Below the pieces are notes generated by a model. It was given only the letters and a program-made list of their open reading frames with translations, was not told the origin of the DNA and did not search any database. 6,283 nt of DNA from Faecalibacterium sp. (lineage in GTDB: Bacteria; Bacillota; Clostridia; Oscillospirales; Ruminococcaceae): contig JAHHRK010000087.1 of the NCBI GenBank assembly GCA_020025795.1, positions 1 to 6,283 on the forward strand, given 5' to 3'. Positions 1-5,616 of this stretch are shown here, piece by piece. Every line of letters starts with the position of its first letter. The stretch's first letter is position 1. Both the position numbers and the translations under genes were made by a program.

Positions 1-559
1 CGTTGAAGTAATTGTTATCATAGGTAAAACGCACCGGCAGACGCTTAATGATAAAACTGGGCAGCTCTTTGCAAGGACGCCCCCACTGCTTTTCCGTGTA
101 GCCGTTGATGAGCTTTTCATAGATATCCGTACCGACCAGGCTGATTGCCTGTTCTTCCAGGTTTTTCGGCTCGGCAATCCCTGCCGCAGCACGCTGCTGC
201 TCAATCTTTTCCTGTGCCTGGGCAGGAGTAATTACACCCCACATCTTATTGAAGGTGTTCATATTAAAAGGGAGATTATAAATCTCGCCCTTGTAATTGG
301 CTACCGGGCTGTTGGTATACCGGTTAAAGACCGCAAACTGGTTCACATAATCCCACACCTGCTGATTATTGGTGTGGAAAATATGTGCGCCATACTGATG
401 CACCTGAATGCCTTCCATCTCGTGGGTGTAGATATTGCCGGCAATGTGATCTCGCTTATCAATCACCAGGCAGGTCTTACCTGCTTTTTTTGCCTCATGC
501 GCAAACACCGCACCGTACAAGCCGGCACCCACAATCAGGTAATCATACTGTTTTTCCAT
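1..559 (-). CDS. glf: UDP-galactopyranose mutase, N-terminal part (cut by window edge)
   Basis: This cytoplasmic flavoenzyme interconverts UDP-galactopyranose and UDP-galactofuranose, the donor for galactofuranose (Galf) in surface polysaccharides. Only the first 186 codons are in the window; the family is usually about 370-390 residues, so about half is missing. The N-terminus has the FAD-binding Rossmann motif GAGLYGAV (residues 11-18), followed by the dinucleotide acid in LVIDKR (31-36). Family signatures follow: GAHIFHT (57-63), FNMNTF (98-103), NLEEQAIS (133-140) and GYTEKQWGR (153-161). In that last motif Trp159 matches the conserved substrate-stacking Trp. Arg173 in IIKR matches the Arg that contacts the UDP diphosphate in the Klebsiella enzyme (Arg174). 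Similarity to E. coli Glf, as I remember it, runs through the whole segment. The ATG is preceded by GAGG with a 5-base spacer, 25 bases after the glmM stop, so it is probably co-transcribed with glmM. Family assignment is secure; the missing C-terminus cannot be judged. Confidence 0.97.
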   Translation of the reverse strand, partial: MEKQYDYLIVGAGLYGAVFAHEAKKAGKTCLVIDKRDHIAGNIYTHEMEGIQVHQYGAHIFHTNNQQVWDYVNQFAVFNRYTNSPVANYKGEIYNLPFNMNTFNKMWGVITPAQAQEKIEQQRAAAGIAEPKNLEEQAISLVGTDIYEKLINGYTEKQWGRPCKELPSFIIKRLPVRFTYDNNYFN

Positions 560-584
560 AACTTCCTCATTTTCCGCAGCGATA

Positions 585-1940
585 TCAAATCTTACTGATT
601 CGACTGTTGATGAAGCTCACAATCCGATTTGCGCAATCCTCAATTGCACTGGTATCTTCGCCTTCGACCATGACACGAATCTTAGGCTCTGTGCCGGACA
701 CACGCACCAATACGCGGCCCATGCCCATCAGCTTCTGCTGCTCGTTTTCGATAAAGCCGGCGATCACGTCGTCGCTCTTATAGAAAGCCTTCTGCTTTGC
801 AGACGCCTTCACATTGATCAATACCTGCGGGAACTGCTGGTACACATTGTTCAGCTCGCTCATCTTCTTGCCGCTCTCAGCCAGTACGCGCAGCAGCTTG
901 CCGCCGGTCAGCTCGCCGTCACCGGTAGTAGCATAGTGCGCCAAAATCACATGGCCGCTCTGCTCGCCGCCGATCATATAACCGTTCTCGCGCATATTTT
1001 CCAGCACATAGCGGTCGCCAACAGCAGTGCGCTCCGTGCGAATGCCCTGCTTTTCCATAAACTTCATGAAGCCCAGGTTGGACATAACGGTCACCACGGC
1101 AGTGTCGCCTTCCAGCTGGCCGTTCTTCTTCATGTCCATGCCCAGCAGTGCAATGATCTTGTCGCCGTCGATCTCGTTGCCCTTTTCATCACAGGCCAGG
1201 CAGCGGTCTGCGTCGCCATCAAAAGCCACGCCGCAATCAAAGCCGCCATCCAGCACAGCCTTTGCCAGGTTGTCCATATGGGTACTGCCCACACCGCGGT
1301 TGATATTGGTTCCGTCCGGAGAAACGCCGACAAAGGTGCACTCTGCGCCCAAACGCGGGAACAACTGCTGTGCAACCGCGGTGCTTGCGCCGTTTGCGCA
1401 GTCAATGCAGACACGCAGACCCTTCAGGCTGCCGCCAATCGACTGGTACAGGTGATCCACATAATCGCGCACGCCGTCGCTGCGAACAGACACGCTGCCC
1501 ACCTCAGCACCGGTTGCCAGACGGATATCCTTGCAGTCGTTATCGATGTGTGCTTCAATTTCCAGTTCAATCTCGTCCGGCAGCTTATAGCCAGTTCCCG
1601 CAAAAATCTTGATACCGTTGAACTCCATCGGGTTATGGGATGCCGAAATCACGATACCAGCATCTGCCTCATACTTGCCGACCAGATATGCCACAGCAGG
1701 GGTGGGAATCACGCCCAGCAGCTCAACATCTGCGCCCACGCTGCACAGGCCGGCCGTCAAAGCAGCCTCCAGCATGCTGCCGGAAATACGGGTGTCGCGG
1801 CCAATCAGAATACGCGGTTTGTGTCCGGAATTGTTGGTCAGAACTGCAGCTGCGCCACGGCCGATCTTCATAGCCAGTTCGCAGCCCAGATCCTCGTCAG
1901 CGATGCCTCGCACACCGTCTGTTCCGAAATATTTACCCAT
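585..1940 (-). CDS. glmM: phosphoglucosamine mutase
   Basis: GlmM converts glucosamine-6-phosphate to glucosamine-1-phosphate, the cytoplasmic step that commits hexosamine to UDP-GlcNAc, and so to peptidoglycan and other surface glycans. At 451 residues it has normal full length (about 445-450). All four alpha-D-phosphohexomutase signatures are intact. The active-site loop ISASHNPMEFNGIK (98-111) contains Ser101, the serine that is phosphorylated. The Mg-binding loop is DGDADR (241-246), the sugar-recognition loop is GEQSGH (325-330), and the C-terminal phosphate-binding loop is RVSGTEPKIRV (413-423). The start MGKYFGTDGVRG is the canonical GlmM N-terminus, and an AGGAGG lies 8 bases before this ATG. 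GEQSGH and the N-terminus favour GlmM over a phosphomannomutase. It lies 59 bases after the acyltransferase gene and 25 bases before glf on the same strand. The common Bacillota neighbours cdaA and ybbR (cdaR) are not adjacent here. Confidence 0.98.
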   Translation of the reverse strand: MGKYFGTDGVRGIADEDLGCELAMKIGRGAAAVLTNNSGHKPRILIGRDTRISGSMLEAALTAGLCSVGADVELLGVIPTPAVAYLVGKYEADAGIVISASHNPMEFNGIKIFAGTGYKLPDEIELEIEAHIDNDCKDIRLATGAEVGSVSVRSDGVRDYVDHLYQSIGGSLKGLRVCIDCANGASTAVAQQLFPRLGAECTFVGVSPDGTNINRGVGSTHMDNLAKAVLDGGFDCGVAFDGDADRCLACDEKGNEIDGDKIIALLGMDMKKNGQLEGDTAVVTVMSNLGFMKFMEKQGIRTERTAVGDRYVLENMRENGYMIGGEQSGHVILAHYATTGDGELTGGKLLRVLAESGKKMSELNNVYQQFPQVLINVKASAKQKAFYKSDDVIAGFIENEQQKLMGMGRVLVRVSGTEPKIRVMVEGEDTSAIEDCANRIVSFINSRISKI

Positions 1941-1948
1941 AGCATTTT

Positions 1949-1954
1949 CCTCCT
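1949..1954 (-). promoter_or_regulatory. ribosome binding site of glmM
   Basis: A perfect AGGAGG on the minus strand ends 8 bases before the glmM ATG at 1940. It is the strongest Shine-Dalgarno in the window. It sets the start, because another ATG, out of frame, lies within the spacer and is too close to the AGGAGG to be used well. Confidence 0.9.
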
Positions 1955-1963
1955 AAAATATAA

Positions 1964-1976
1964 AGTCAATGTGACT
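1964..1976. repeat. small perfect inverted repeat before glmM
   Basis: AGTCA-ATG-TGACT is a 13-base inverted repeat (5-base arms, 3-base centre) in the 59-base gap between the acyltransferase and glmM genes, about 10 bases upstream of the glmM ribosome binding site. As RNA it would form only a weak hairpin, followed by an AU-rich stretch on the minus strand. It could be a processing site, a weak operator or chance. A stem this short is not a credible terminator. Confidence 0.35.
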
Positions 1977-1999
1977 CTGTCGTTTTTTGGTTTTTCTCA

Positions 2000-3196
2000 T
2001 TATACGACTTTCAGCGGAAGATTTCCATTATTATTATGTTTCTTGCTATGTTTTTTATAGATTTTCACAAAAGGCTTTTCTACCAGCCAGGTCAACAAAA
2101 CAGCCGCAATCAGCGCCGCTACCCAGTAAAGCAGGTTGCTTTTTGCCATCCAAATTTCATCGCCCAACTGGTTTGGTGGAAGCTCGCCCTGCCAGGCCGG
2201 CAGATGAAACACATACTTCAGCCAAACCGACAGCATTTGATGCCACAAGTAGAAATTATAGCTTATTACCGACAAAAAATTCCAGATTCTCGCACCCGGC
2301 AGCGGCAACCCCAGCGAAAACAGCACCAGCATCATCGTCATGCAAAAGACCAGCGGCGTGCGCTGCTCCAGCTGCCACAGCTGATAGTCCGATGAATGAT
2401 TCAGCTGCATCAGTAACCGGCTGATACACCAGAATGCGCCAAAACCCAAAGCTGTGCATATTGCACGACAAAACCAGTTCTGCATCCATTTGCTGCGTCC
2501 CAATGCTGCGAACAAAAGTGCGCCCCACATGCCCAGTGCCAGCGTACTGGCAAAGGCGGGCAACTGATTGAAGCACATACTATATGCGTTGGTTCCGTAT
2601 TGAGGGACAACGTGCCATCGCCAGAGCGCCTGCACCGCAAACAGTGCTGTGCCCGTCCAGATTGGTGCGCGAACCATCGCCTTTGCCAAAAGCGGAAAAA
2701 GCAGATAAAATCCGGTCAAAATCGTCAGCGTCCAGGTAGCACCGTTCAGGTTTGTGTATAGATAGGATTCCGGGAACAGCGCCTGGGTCATAGTCAGATG
2801 CGCTGCCACGTCCTTCCAGTGCAAAGCGGATGCACCTTTCCAGCAAATGGTCATCACAAGTGCCGCCAGGATACTTATATAATAGGATGGCAAAATCCGC
2901 ACCGCCCGCTTTTTATAGAAGGGCAGCGGATCGATTGGCGAAAATGCTTTTCCCTGTGCACGCGCATTGGCATACGGCAAAAACAGGCAAAATGCGCTCA
3001 GCATAATCATGCCGTCTACCCAGGCTGCGCCGCTGCGTGCCAAATAGGTCAGCTTGCCTGCGCCCTGCCAGCTTTGCTGCCAGATATGAAACCAGCCAAC
3101 CATACCCACGGCAAGCACGCGAAATGCATTTGCCGCCGTGGGACGTGTCAGCTCTGTTTCCTTAAATTGTGCACTTGGCCGATTTACAACACCCAT
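2000..3196 (-). CDS. acyltransferase-3 (AT3) family integral membrane protein, probable glycan O-acyltransferase
   Basis: AT3 proteins (OafA/YrhL type, PF01757) move acyl groups, often acetyl, across the membrane onto surface sugars. The 398-residue protein has about ten hydrophobic segments, roughly 23-41, 56-74, 102-120, 153-172, 178-197, 213-232, 245-262, 281-298, 303-325 and 355-373. Segment 1 holds the R-X10-H motif (Arg26 to His37 in FRVLAVGMVGWFH), which is needed for activity in studied O-antigen acetylases. The loop FYKKRAVRILPSYY (93-106) has the RXXR motif (Arg97, Arg100). SYNFYLWHQ (312-320) matches the late AT3 helix signature. There is no fused SGNH domain, and the C-terminus is a basic cytoplasmic-type tail (377-398). 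The ATG lies inside the end of the aminopeptidase gene (13-base overlap) with no Shine-Dalgarno. A stop sits four codons upstream and no other ATG/GTG/TTG start exists before segment 1, so this start is forced and suggests translational coupling. The substrate is unknown; neighbours glmM and glf suggest a cell-surface glycan. Confidence 0.88.
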   Translation of the reverse strand: MGVVNRPSAQFKETELTRPTAANAFRVLAVGMVGWFHIWQQSWQGAGKLTYLARSGAAWVDGMIMLSAFCLFLPYANARAQGKAFSPIDPLPFYKKRAVRILPSYYISILAALVMTICWKGASALHWKDVAAHLTMTQALFPESYLYTNLNGATWTLTILTGFYLLFPLLAKAMVRAPIWTGTALFAVQALWRWHVVPQYGTNAYSMCFNQLPAFASTLALGMWGALLFAALGRSKWMQNWFCRAICTALGFGAFWCISRLLMQLNHSSDYQLWQLEQRTPLVFCMTMMLVLFSLGLPLPGARIWNFLSVISYNFYLWHQMLSVWLKYVFHLPAWQGELPPNQLGDEIWMAKSNLLYWVAALIAAVLLTWLVEKPFVKIYKKHSKKHNNNGNLPLKVV

Positions 3197-4419
3197 TCGC
3201 CGTTTTCAAAAATCTGAATGGTGCGGCCATCACGGGTCAGGCCAGTGATGTTGGTATCCTCAGCACCCACCATAACGTCCTCGTGGATGTCAGAGTGGTT
3301 CATGCCATGTGCCAGCAGCTCGTCCTGGGACATTTCCTTGCCGCCCTTGCAGGTGCTGGGGTAGCTGTCGCCAAAAGCGATGTGGCAAGCTGCATTCTCG
3401 TCGAACAGTGTGTTGTAGAACAGCAGACCGCTGCGGTTGATGGGGCTGGATGCGGGCACCAGAGCCACTTCGCCAATGCTGCGTGCGCCTTCATCACTAT
3501 CCAGCAGTTCGCCCAGCAGTGCTGCGTTTTCTTCTGCGCCGTGCTCGACCACGCGGCCGTCCTTGAAGGTCACATGGAAGCCCTTAATCAGCTGGCCATT
3601 GTAAGCATAGGGCTTGGTGCCGTAGACAATGCCGTTCACCTTATCCTTATGCGGAGCGGTGAACACTTCTTCGGTGGGGATGTTGGGCAAAAATTCGGTA
3701 CCGCGCTCATTCAGGCTGACAGCACTTTCCCACACAGCATCATCTGCCAAACCAACGGTCAGGTCGGTGCCATTGGAGCTGGTCATGTGAACGGATTCAA
3801 AGTCATATTCGTTCATCTTGTTCTTCAAGTCAGTCAGGTGATCCAGATGTGCCTTCCATGCGGTAACAGGATCGCCATCGGTCACGCGGCATACCTTGAA
3901 GATGGCATCCCACAGCTTCTCCATTGCCACATCCACCGGCTCACCGGGGAATACGATCTTTGCCCAGCTCTCGCTCGGCATTGCAGCGATGCACCACTGA
4001 ATCTTGTCATTCATGGTGTACACACGCCAGGGCTTCAGCACTGCGCGACGTGCCATGCCGACGCGATTGATCTTTGCAGCATCCAGGCCGTTGTAAATTT
4101 CCGGATCATCTGCCAGCAGGTGCAGCACGCAGACACCGCCTTCGCTTTCCGCAAAGTCCAGATAGCTGCGCAGCACGTAAGGCTTCACATCGCACAGTGC
4201 TTCTTCGCTGCCCATGTCCATACGGATACGGCTGCAAGCTTCGTCGGCCCAGTCCACACGCACGTCACGCGCACCGGCTGCAAAAGCAGCTTTTACGCAA
4301 AGGCGCGTCAGAGGAGCGGTTTCCAAATTTGCATTGATAATCAGGGTCTGACCGGGCTGGACATTTACACCAACGCGAACAATAAAATCAGCATATTTTT
4401 CAAGCAGTTCATGATTCAT
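3184..4419 (-). CDS. M29-family (thermophilic-type) metallo-aminopeptidase
   Basis: This is a cytoplasmic, two-metal leucyl-type aminopeptidase of MEROPS family M29 (PF02073; relatives AmpS, PepS, AmpT), which removes N-terminal residues from peptides. It has 411 residues from the chosen start, matching the family's roughly 410. C-terminal metal-site motifs are all present: NIPTEEVFTAPH (246-257, Glu250/Glu251), GEVALVP (316-322, Glu317), LFYNTLFDENAACHIAFG (333-350, with Tyr335 and His346), and NHSDIHEDVMVG (374-385, His379 and Asp381). Assigning these as ligands is by family analogy. The N-terminal region (1-30) has the usual YADFIVRVGVNVQPGQ pattern. The ATG at 4419 is chosen because AAGGAG ends 8 bases before it. 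An in-frame ATG seven codons upstream (4440) would contain that site inside the gene and has no site of its own. It is the first gene of the minus-strand operon, and its stop overlaps the start of the acyltransferase gene. Specificity cannot be read from sequence; no signal peptide is visible. Confidence 0.95.
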   Translation of the reverse strand: MNHELLEKYADFIVRVGVNVQPGQTLIINANLETAPLTRLCVKAAFAAGARDVRVDWADEACSRIRMDMGSEEALCDVKPYVLRSYLDFAESEGGVCVLHLLADDPEIYNGLDAAKINRVGMARRAVLKPWRVYTMNDKIQWCIAAMPSESWAKIVFPGEPVDVAMEKLWDAIFKVCRVTDGDPVTAWKAHLDHLTDLKNKMNEYDFESVHMTSSNGTDLTVGLADDAVWESAVSLNERGTEFLPNIPTEEVFTAPHKDKVNGIVYGTKPYAYNGQLIKGFHVTFKDGRVVEHGAEENAALLGELLDSDEGARSIGEVALVPASSPINRSGLLFYNTLFDENAACHIAFGDSYPSTCKGGKEMSQDELLAHGMNHSDIHEDVMVGAEDTNITGLTRDGRTIQIFENGEWVL

Positions 4420-4427
4420 AGTAGTTT

Positions 4428-4433
4428 CTCCTT
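4428..4433 (-). promoter_or_regulatory. ribosome binding site that fixes the aminopeptidase start
   Basis: AAGGAG on the minus strand lies 8 bases from the ATG at 4419. It falls between that ATG and the alternative in-frame ATG at 4440, so it argues for the shorter 411-residue protein. Confidence 0.85.
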
Positions 4434-4451
4434 TTTTCATTTACTTTCCCG

Positions 4452-4478
4452 ATAATCTATGCATCTATAATGTATGCA
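4452..4478. repeat. 12-base direct repeat in the leader of the minus-strand operon
   Basis: Two copies of ATAATNTATGCA (4452-4463 and 4467-4478) agree at 11 of 12 positions with a period of 15 bases. An inverted pair TGCAT/ATGCA (4460-4464 and 4474-4478) is nested in it. The repeat lies just downstream of the predicted start of the minus-strand transcript, where a repressor could block RNA polymerase. The sequence is AT-rich, so coincidence is possible, and no regulator is known. Confidence 0.4.
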
Positions 4479-4488
4479 CTTATGAGAA

Positions 4489-4517
4489 ATTATAGCGCAA
4501 AGCTCCGCAGTTGTCTA
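4489..4517 (-). promoter_or_regulatory. sigma-A type promoter of the aminopeptidase-acyltransferase-glmM-glf operon
   Basis: On the minus strand a -35 box TAGACA (4517-4512, five of six consensus bases) is followed by a 17-base spacer and a perfect -10 box TATAAT (4494-4489). Transcription should start near 4483-4481, leaving a leader of about 62 bases before the ATG at 4419. An A-rich tract on this strand (4561-4538) lies further upstream and might add curvature. This is the best promoter match in the window and the only good one seen for the four minus-strand genes. Confidence 0.8.
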
Positions 4518-4566
4518 TCTTCCATCCAAGCCGAGGTTCTCTTTTCTTTTTTGCTTTTTCCTGCAC

Positions 4567-4595
4567 TTGATTCCATCTCGGTTTCGCTGTACAAT
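4567..4595 (+). promoter_or_regulatory. sigma-A type promoter of the RNA methyltransferase gene
   Basis: TTGATT (4567-4572), a 17-base spacer and TACAAT (4590-4595) form a good promoter, with transcription expected from about 4602 and a leader of about 77 bases. A pyrimidine-rich, T-tract region (about 4538-4561) sits just upstream, where an UP-type element would lie. It is divergent from the minus-strand operon promoter, with 49 bases between the two -35 boxes, so a factor binding between them could affect both. Confidence 0.7.
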
Positions 4596-4605
4596 TTTTA
4601 TAGTT

Positions 4606-4625
4606 AGGCGTTTCCCACGCCTTTT
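4606..4625 (+). terminator. possible attenuator hairpin in the methyltransferase leader
   Basis: AGGCGT (4606-4611) and ACGCCT (4617-4622) form a six-base-pair stem with a five-base loop, followed by a T-rich run (4622-4625, then CTCATTT). It begins only a few bases after the predicted transcript start. The stem is short and the T run is interrupted, so it may instead be a 5' stabilising hairpin. Termination activity is inference. Confidence 0.35.
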
Positions 4626-4643
4626 CTCATTTGTATGATTTTC

Positions 4644-4657
4644 GGGGCCAGCGCCCC
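4644..4657 (+). other. GC hairpin upstream of the methyltransferase ribosome binding site
   Basis: GGGGC (4644-4648) and GCCCC (4653-4657) pair around a CAGC loop, ending 6 bases before the GGAAGGA ribosome binding site. The CGCC at 4652-4655 could instead pair with GGCG at 4607-4610 of the preceding hairpin, so the two leader folds may compete. Direct control of translation is possible but unproven. Confidence 0.4.
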
Positions 4658-4663
4658 ACTTAC

Positions 4664-4670
4664 GGAAGGA
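4664..4670 (+). promoter_or_regulatory. ribosome binding site that fixes the methyltransferase start
   Basis: GGAAGGA lies 8 bases before the ATG at 4679. The open frame extends upstream to an ATG at 4631, but that start has no ribosome binding site and would translate the GC hairpin, so 4679 is preferred. Confidence 0.85.
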
Positions 4671-4678
4671 TTTTTTCT

Positions 4679-5506
4679 ATGCCCAATATTATTGAAATTA
4701 CCGACTTTTCTGCGCCGGAGCTGGATCTGTTTGCTCGCCTGACCGAAGTCCAGCTGCGCAACAAAAAAGAGCCGGAAAAAGGCATTTTCATTGCAGAAAG
4801 CACCAAAGTTATCGGCACCGCACTGGATGCCGGATACGAGCCGCTGGCATTTCTGATGGAACGCAAGCACATTGACGGCAACGCCAAGGAGCTGCTTGCT
4901 CGCTGCGGCGATGTTCCGGTTTATACAGCAGAAAATGAATTGCTTGCCCAGCTAACCGGCTATGCCCTTACCCGCGGCGTTTTGTGCGCCATGCGCCGGC
5001 CTAAGCCCTTGACCGCCGACCAGGTATGCGCAAATGCAAAACGCATCTGTGTCTTGGAAGGCATCGTGGACTCCACCAACATTGGTGCGATTTTCCGTTC
5101 TGCTGCCGCACTGGGCATGGACGGTGTACTTTTGACCCCCACCTGCTGTGATCCGCTGTACCGCCGGGCTGTGCGCGTCAGCATGGGAACGGTATTTCAG
5201 ATTCCCTGGGCACGCATCGGCGACACTGCTGCCGACTGGCCCGCACAGGGTCTTGCACAGCTGAAGGAATACGGCTTCAAAACAGCCGCTCTCGCCTTGA
5301 GCGATACCGCCGTCAGTATTGAGGACCCCTGCCTGCAGGCACAAGAAAAGCTGGCTGTCATTCTGGGCACCGAAGGCGACGGCCTGTCTGCACACACCAT
5401 CGCCGGCTGCGACTACACCGTATGCATCCCCATGTATCACGGCGTCGATTCGCTGAATGTTGCCGCCGCCAGTGCGGTAGCCTTCTGGCAGCTGCGCGCT
5501 AAATAA
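4679..5506 (+). CDS. TrmH/SpoU-family RNA 2'-O-ribose methyltransferase
   Basis: SPOUT-class enzymes of this family use S-adenosylmethionine to methylate a ribose 2'-OH in tRNA or rRNA in the cytoplasm. The 275-residue protein has an N-terminal substrate-binding-like domain (about 1-105, including EPEKGIFIAESTKVI at 31-45) and a C-terminal knotted catalytic domain (about 122-270). All three SpoU motifs are present. Motif 1 is DSTNIGAIFRSAAALG (131-146), with Asn134 and the catalytic-type Arg140. Motif 2 is VILGTEGDGLS (227-237), with Glu232. Motif 3 is IPMYHGVDSLNVAAASAV (250-267), with Ser258 and Asn260 in the knot that binds the cofactor. Length and domain order fit family members of about 250-280 residues, including the 23S rRNA and tRNA methylases, but the target nucleotide cannot be told. 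The gene is divergent from the aminopeptidase operon, has its own promoter and a structured leader, and is followed by a transporter gene after 110 bases. Confidence 0.94.
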   Translation: MPNIIEITDFSAPELDLFARLTEVQLRNKKEPEKGIFIAESTKVIGTALDAGYEPLAFLMERKHIDGNAKELLARCGDVPVYTAENELLAQLTGYALTRGVLCAMRRPKPLTADQVCANAKRICVLEGIVDSTNIGAIFRSAAALGMDGVLLTPTCCDPLYRRAVRVSMGTVFQIPWARIGDTAADWPAQGLAQLKEYGFKTAALALSDTAVSIEDPCLQAQEKLAVILGTEGDGLSAHTIAGCDYTVCIPMYHGVDSLNVAAASAVAFWQLRAK

Positions 5507-5538
5507 ATGGCTTTTTTGTAAACGATTCAGCCTGTTCG

Positions 5539-5567
5539 TTGACAATCCGCTCAGTGGCAGATACTCT
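5539..5567 (+). promoter_or_regulatory. candidate promoter of the AI-2E family transporter gene
   Basis: A perfect -35 hexamer TTGACA (5539-5544) is followed after 17 bases by TACTCT (5562-5567), a poor -10 box with three of six consensus bases. It sits in the 110-base gap after the methyltransferase gene, about 50 bases before the next ATG. The good -35 supports separate transcription of the transporter; the weak -10 keeps this tentative. Nothing else was recognised in the gap except a T6 run (5512-5517) without a convincing stem. Confidence 0.45.
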
Positions 5568-5616
5568 TATCGTACGCTCCATACAATATGTCGATTTCTC
5601 GAAAGAAAGGATTTCT

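Noticed and set aside
374..598. 74-codon plus-strand frame opposite the glf start
   Set aside because: It is antisense to the strongly conserved glf N-terminus and has no ribosome binding site or promoter.
1955..1975. TTGACT and TATATT as a private glmM promoter
   Set aside because: The two hexamers are only 2 bases apart. No acceptable partner box lies at 16-18 bases from either, and transcription would start in or after the ribosome binding site.
936..2060. Long plus-strand open frame of 374 codons opposite glmM
   Set aside because: It lies antisense to a complete, motif-intact glmM. Its translation is low-complexity, rich in His, Ala and Gln, with no recognisable motif, as expected from the reverse of a codon-biased gene.
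4420..4440. Seven-residue longer start for the aminopeptidase (ATG at 4440)
   Set aside because: The AAGGAG site lies downstream of that ATG, and the family's usual length fits the start at 4419.
3169..4455. Long plus-strand open frame of 428 codons opposite the M29 peptidase
   Set aside because: It mirrors the peptidase gene almost exactly, lacks a ribosome binding site and shows no family motifs. It is an antisense shadow despite its length.
5478..5517. Terminator after the methyltransferase gene (T6 run at 5512-5517)
   Set aside because: The only stem leading into the T run is AGCC/GGCT, four base pairs around a loop of nearly 30 bases. That is too weak to call.
4952..5545. 197-codon minus-strand frame opposite the methyltransferase
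   Set aside because: It is antisense to the conserved SpoU motifs, and its composition is that of a reverse-complement shadow.
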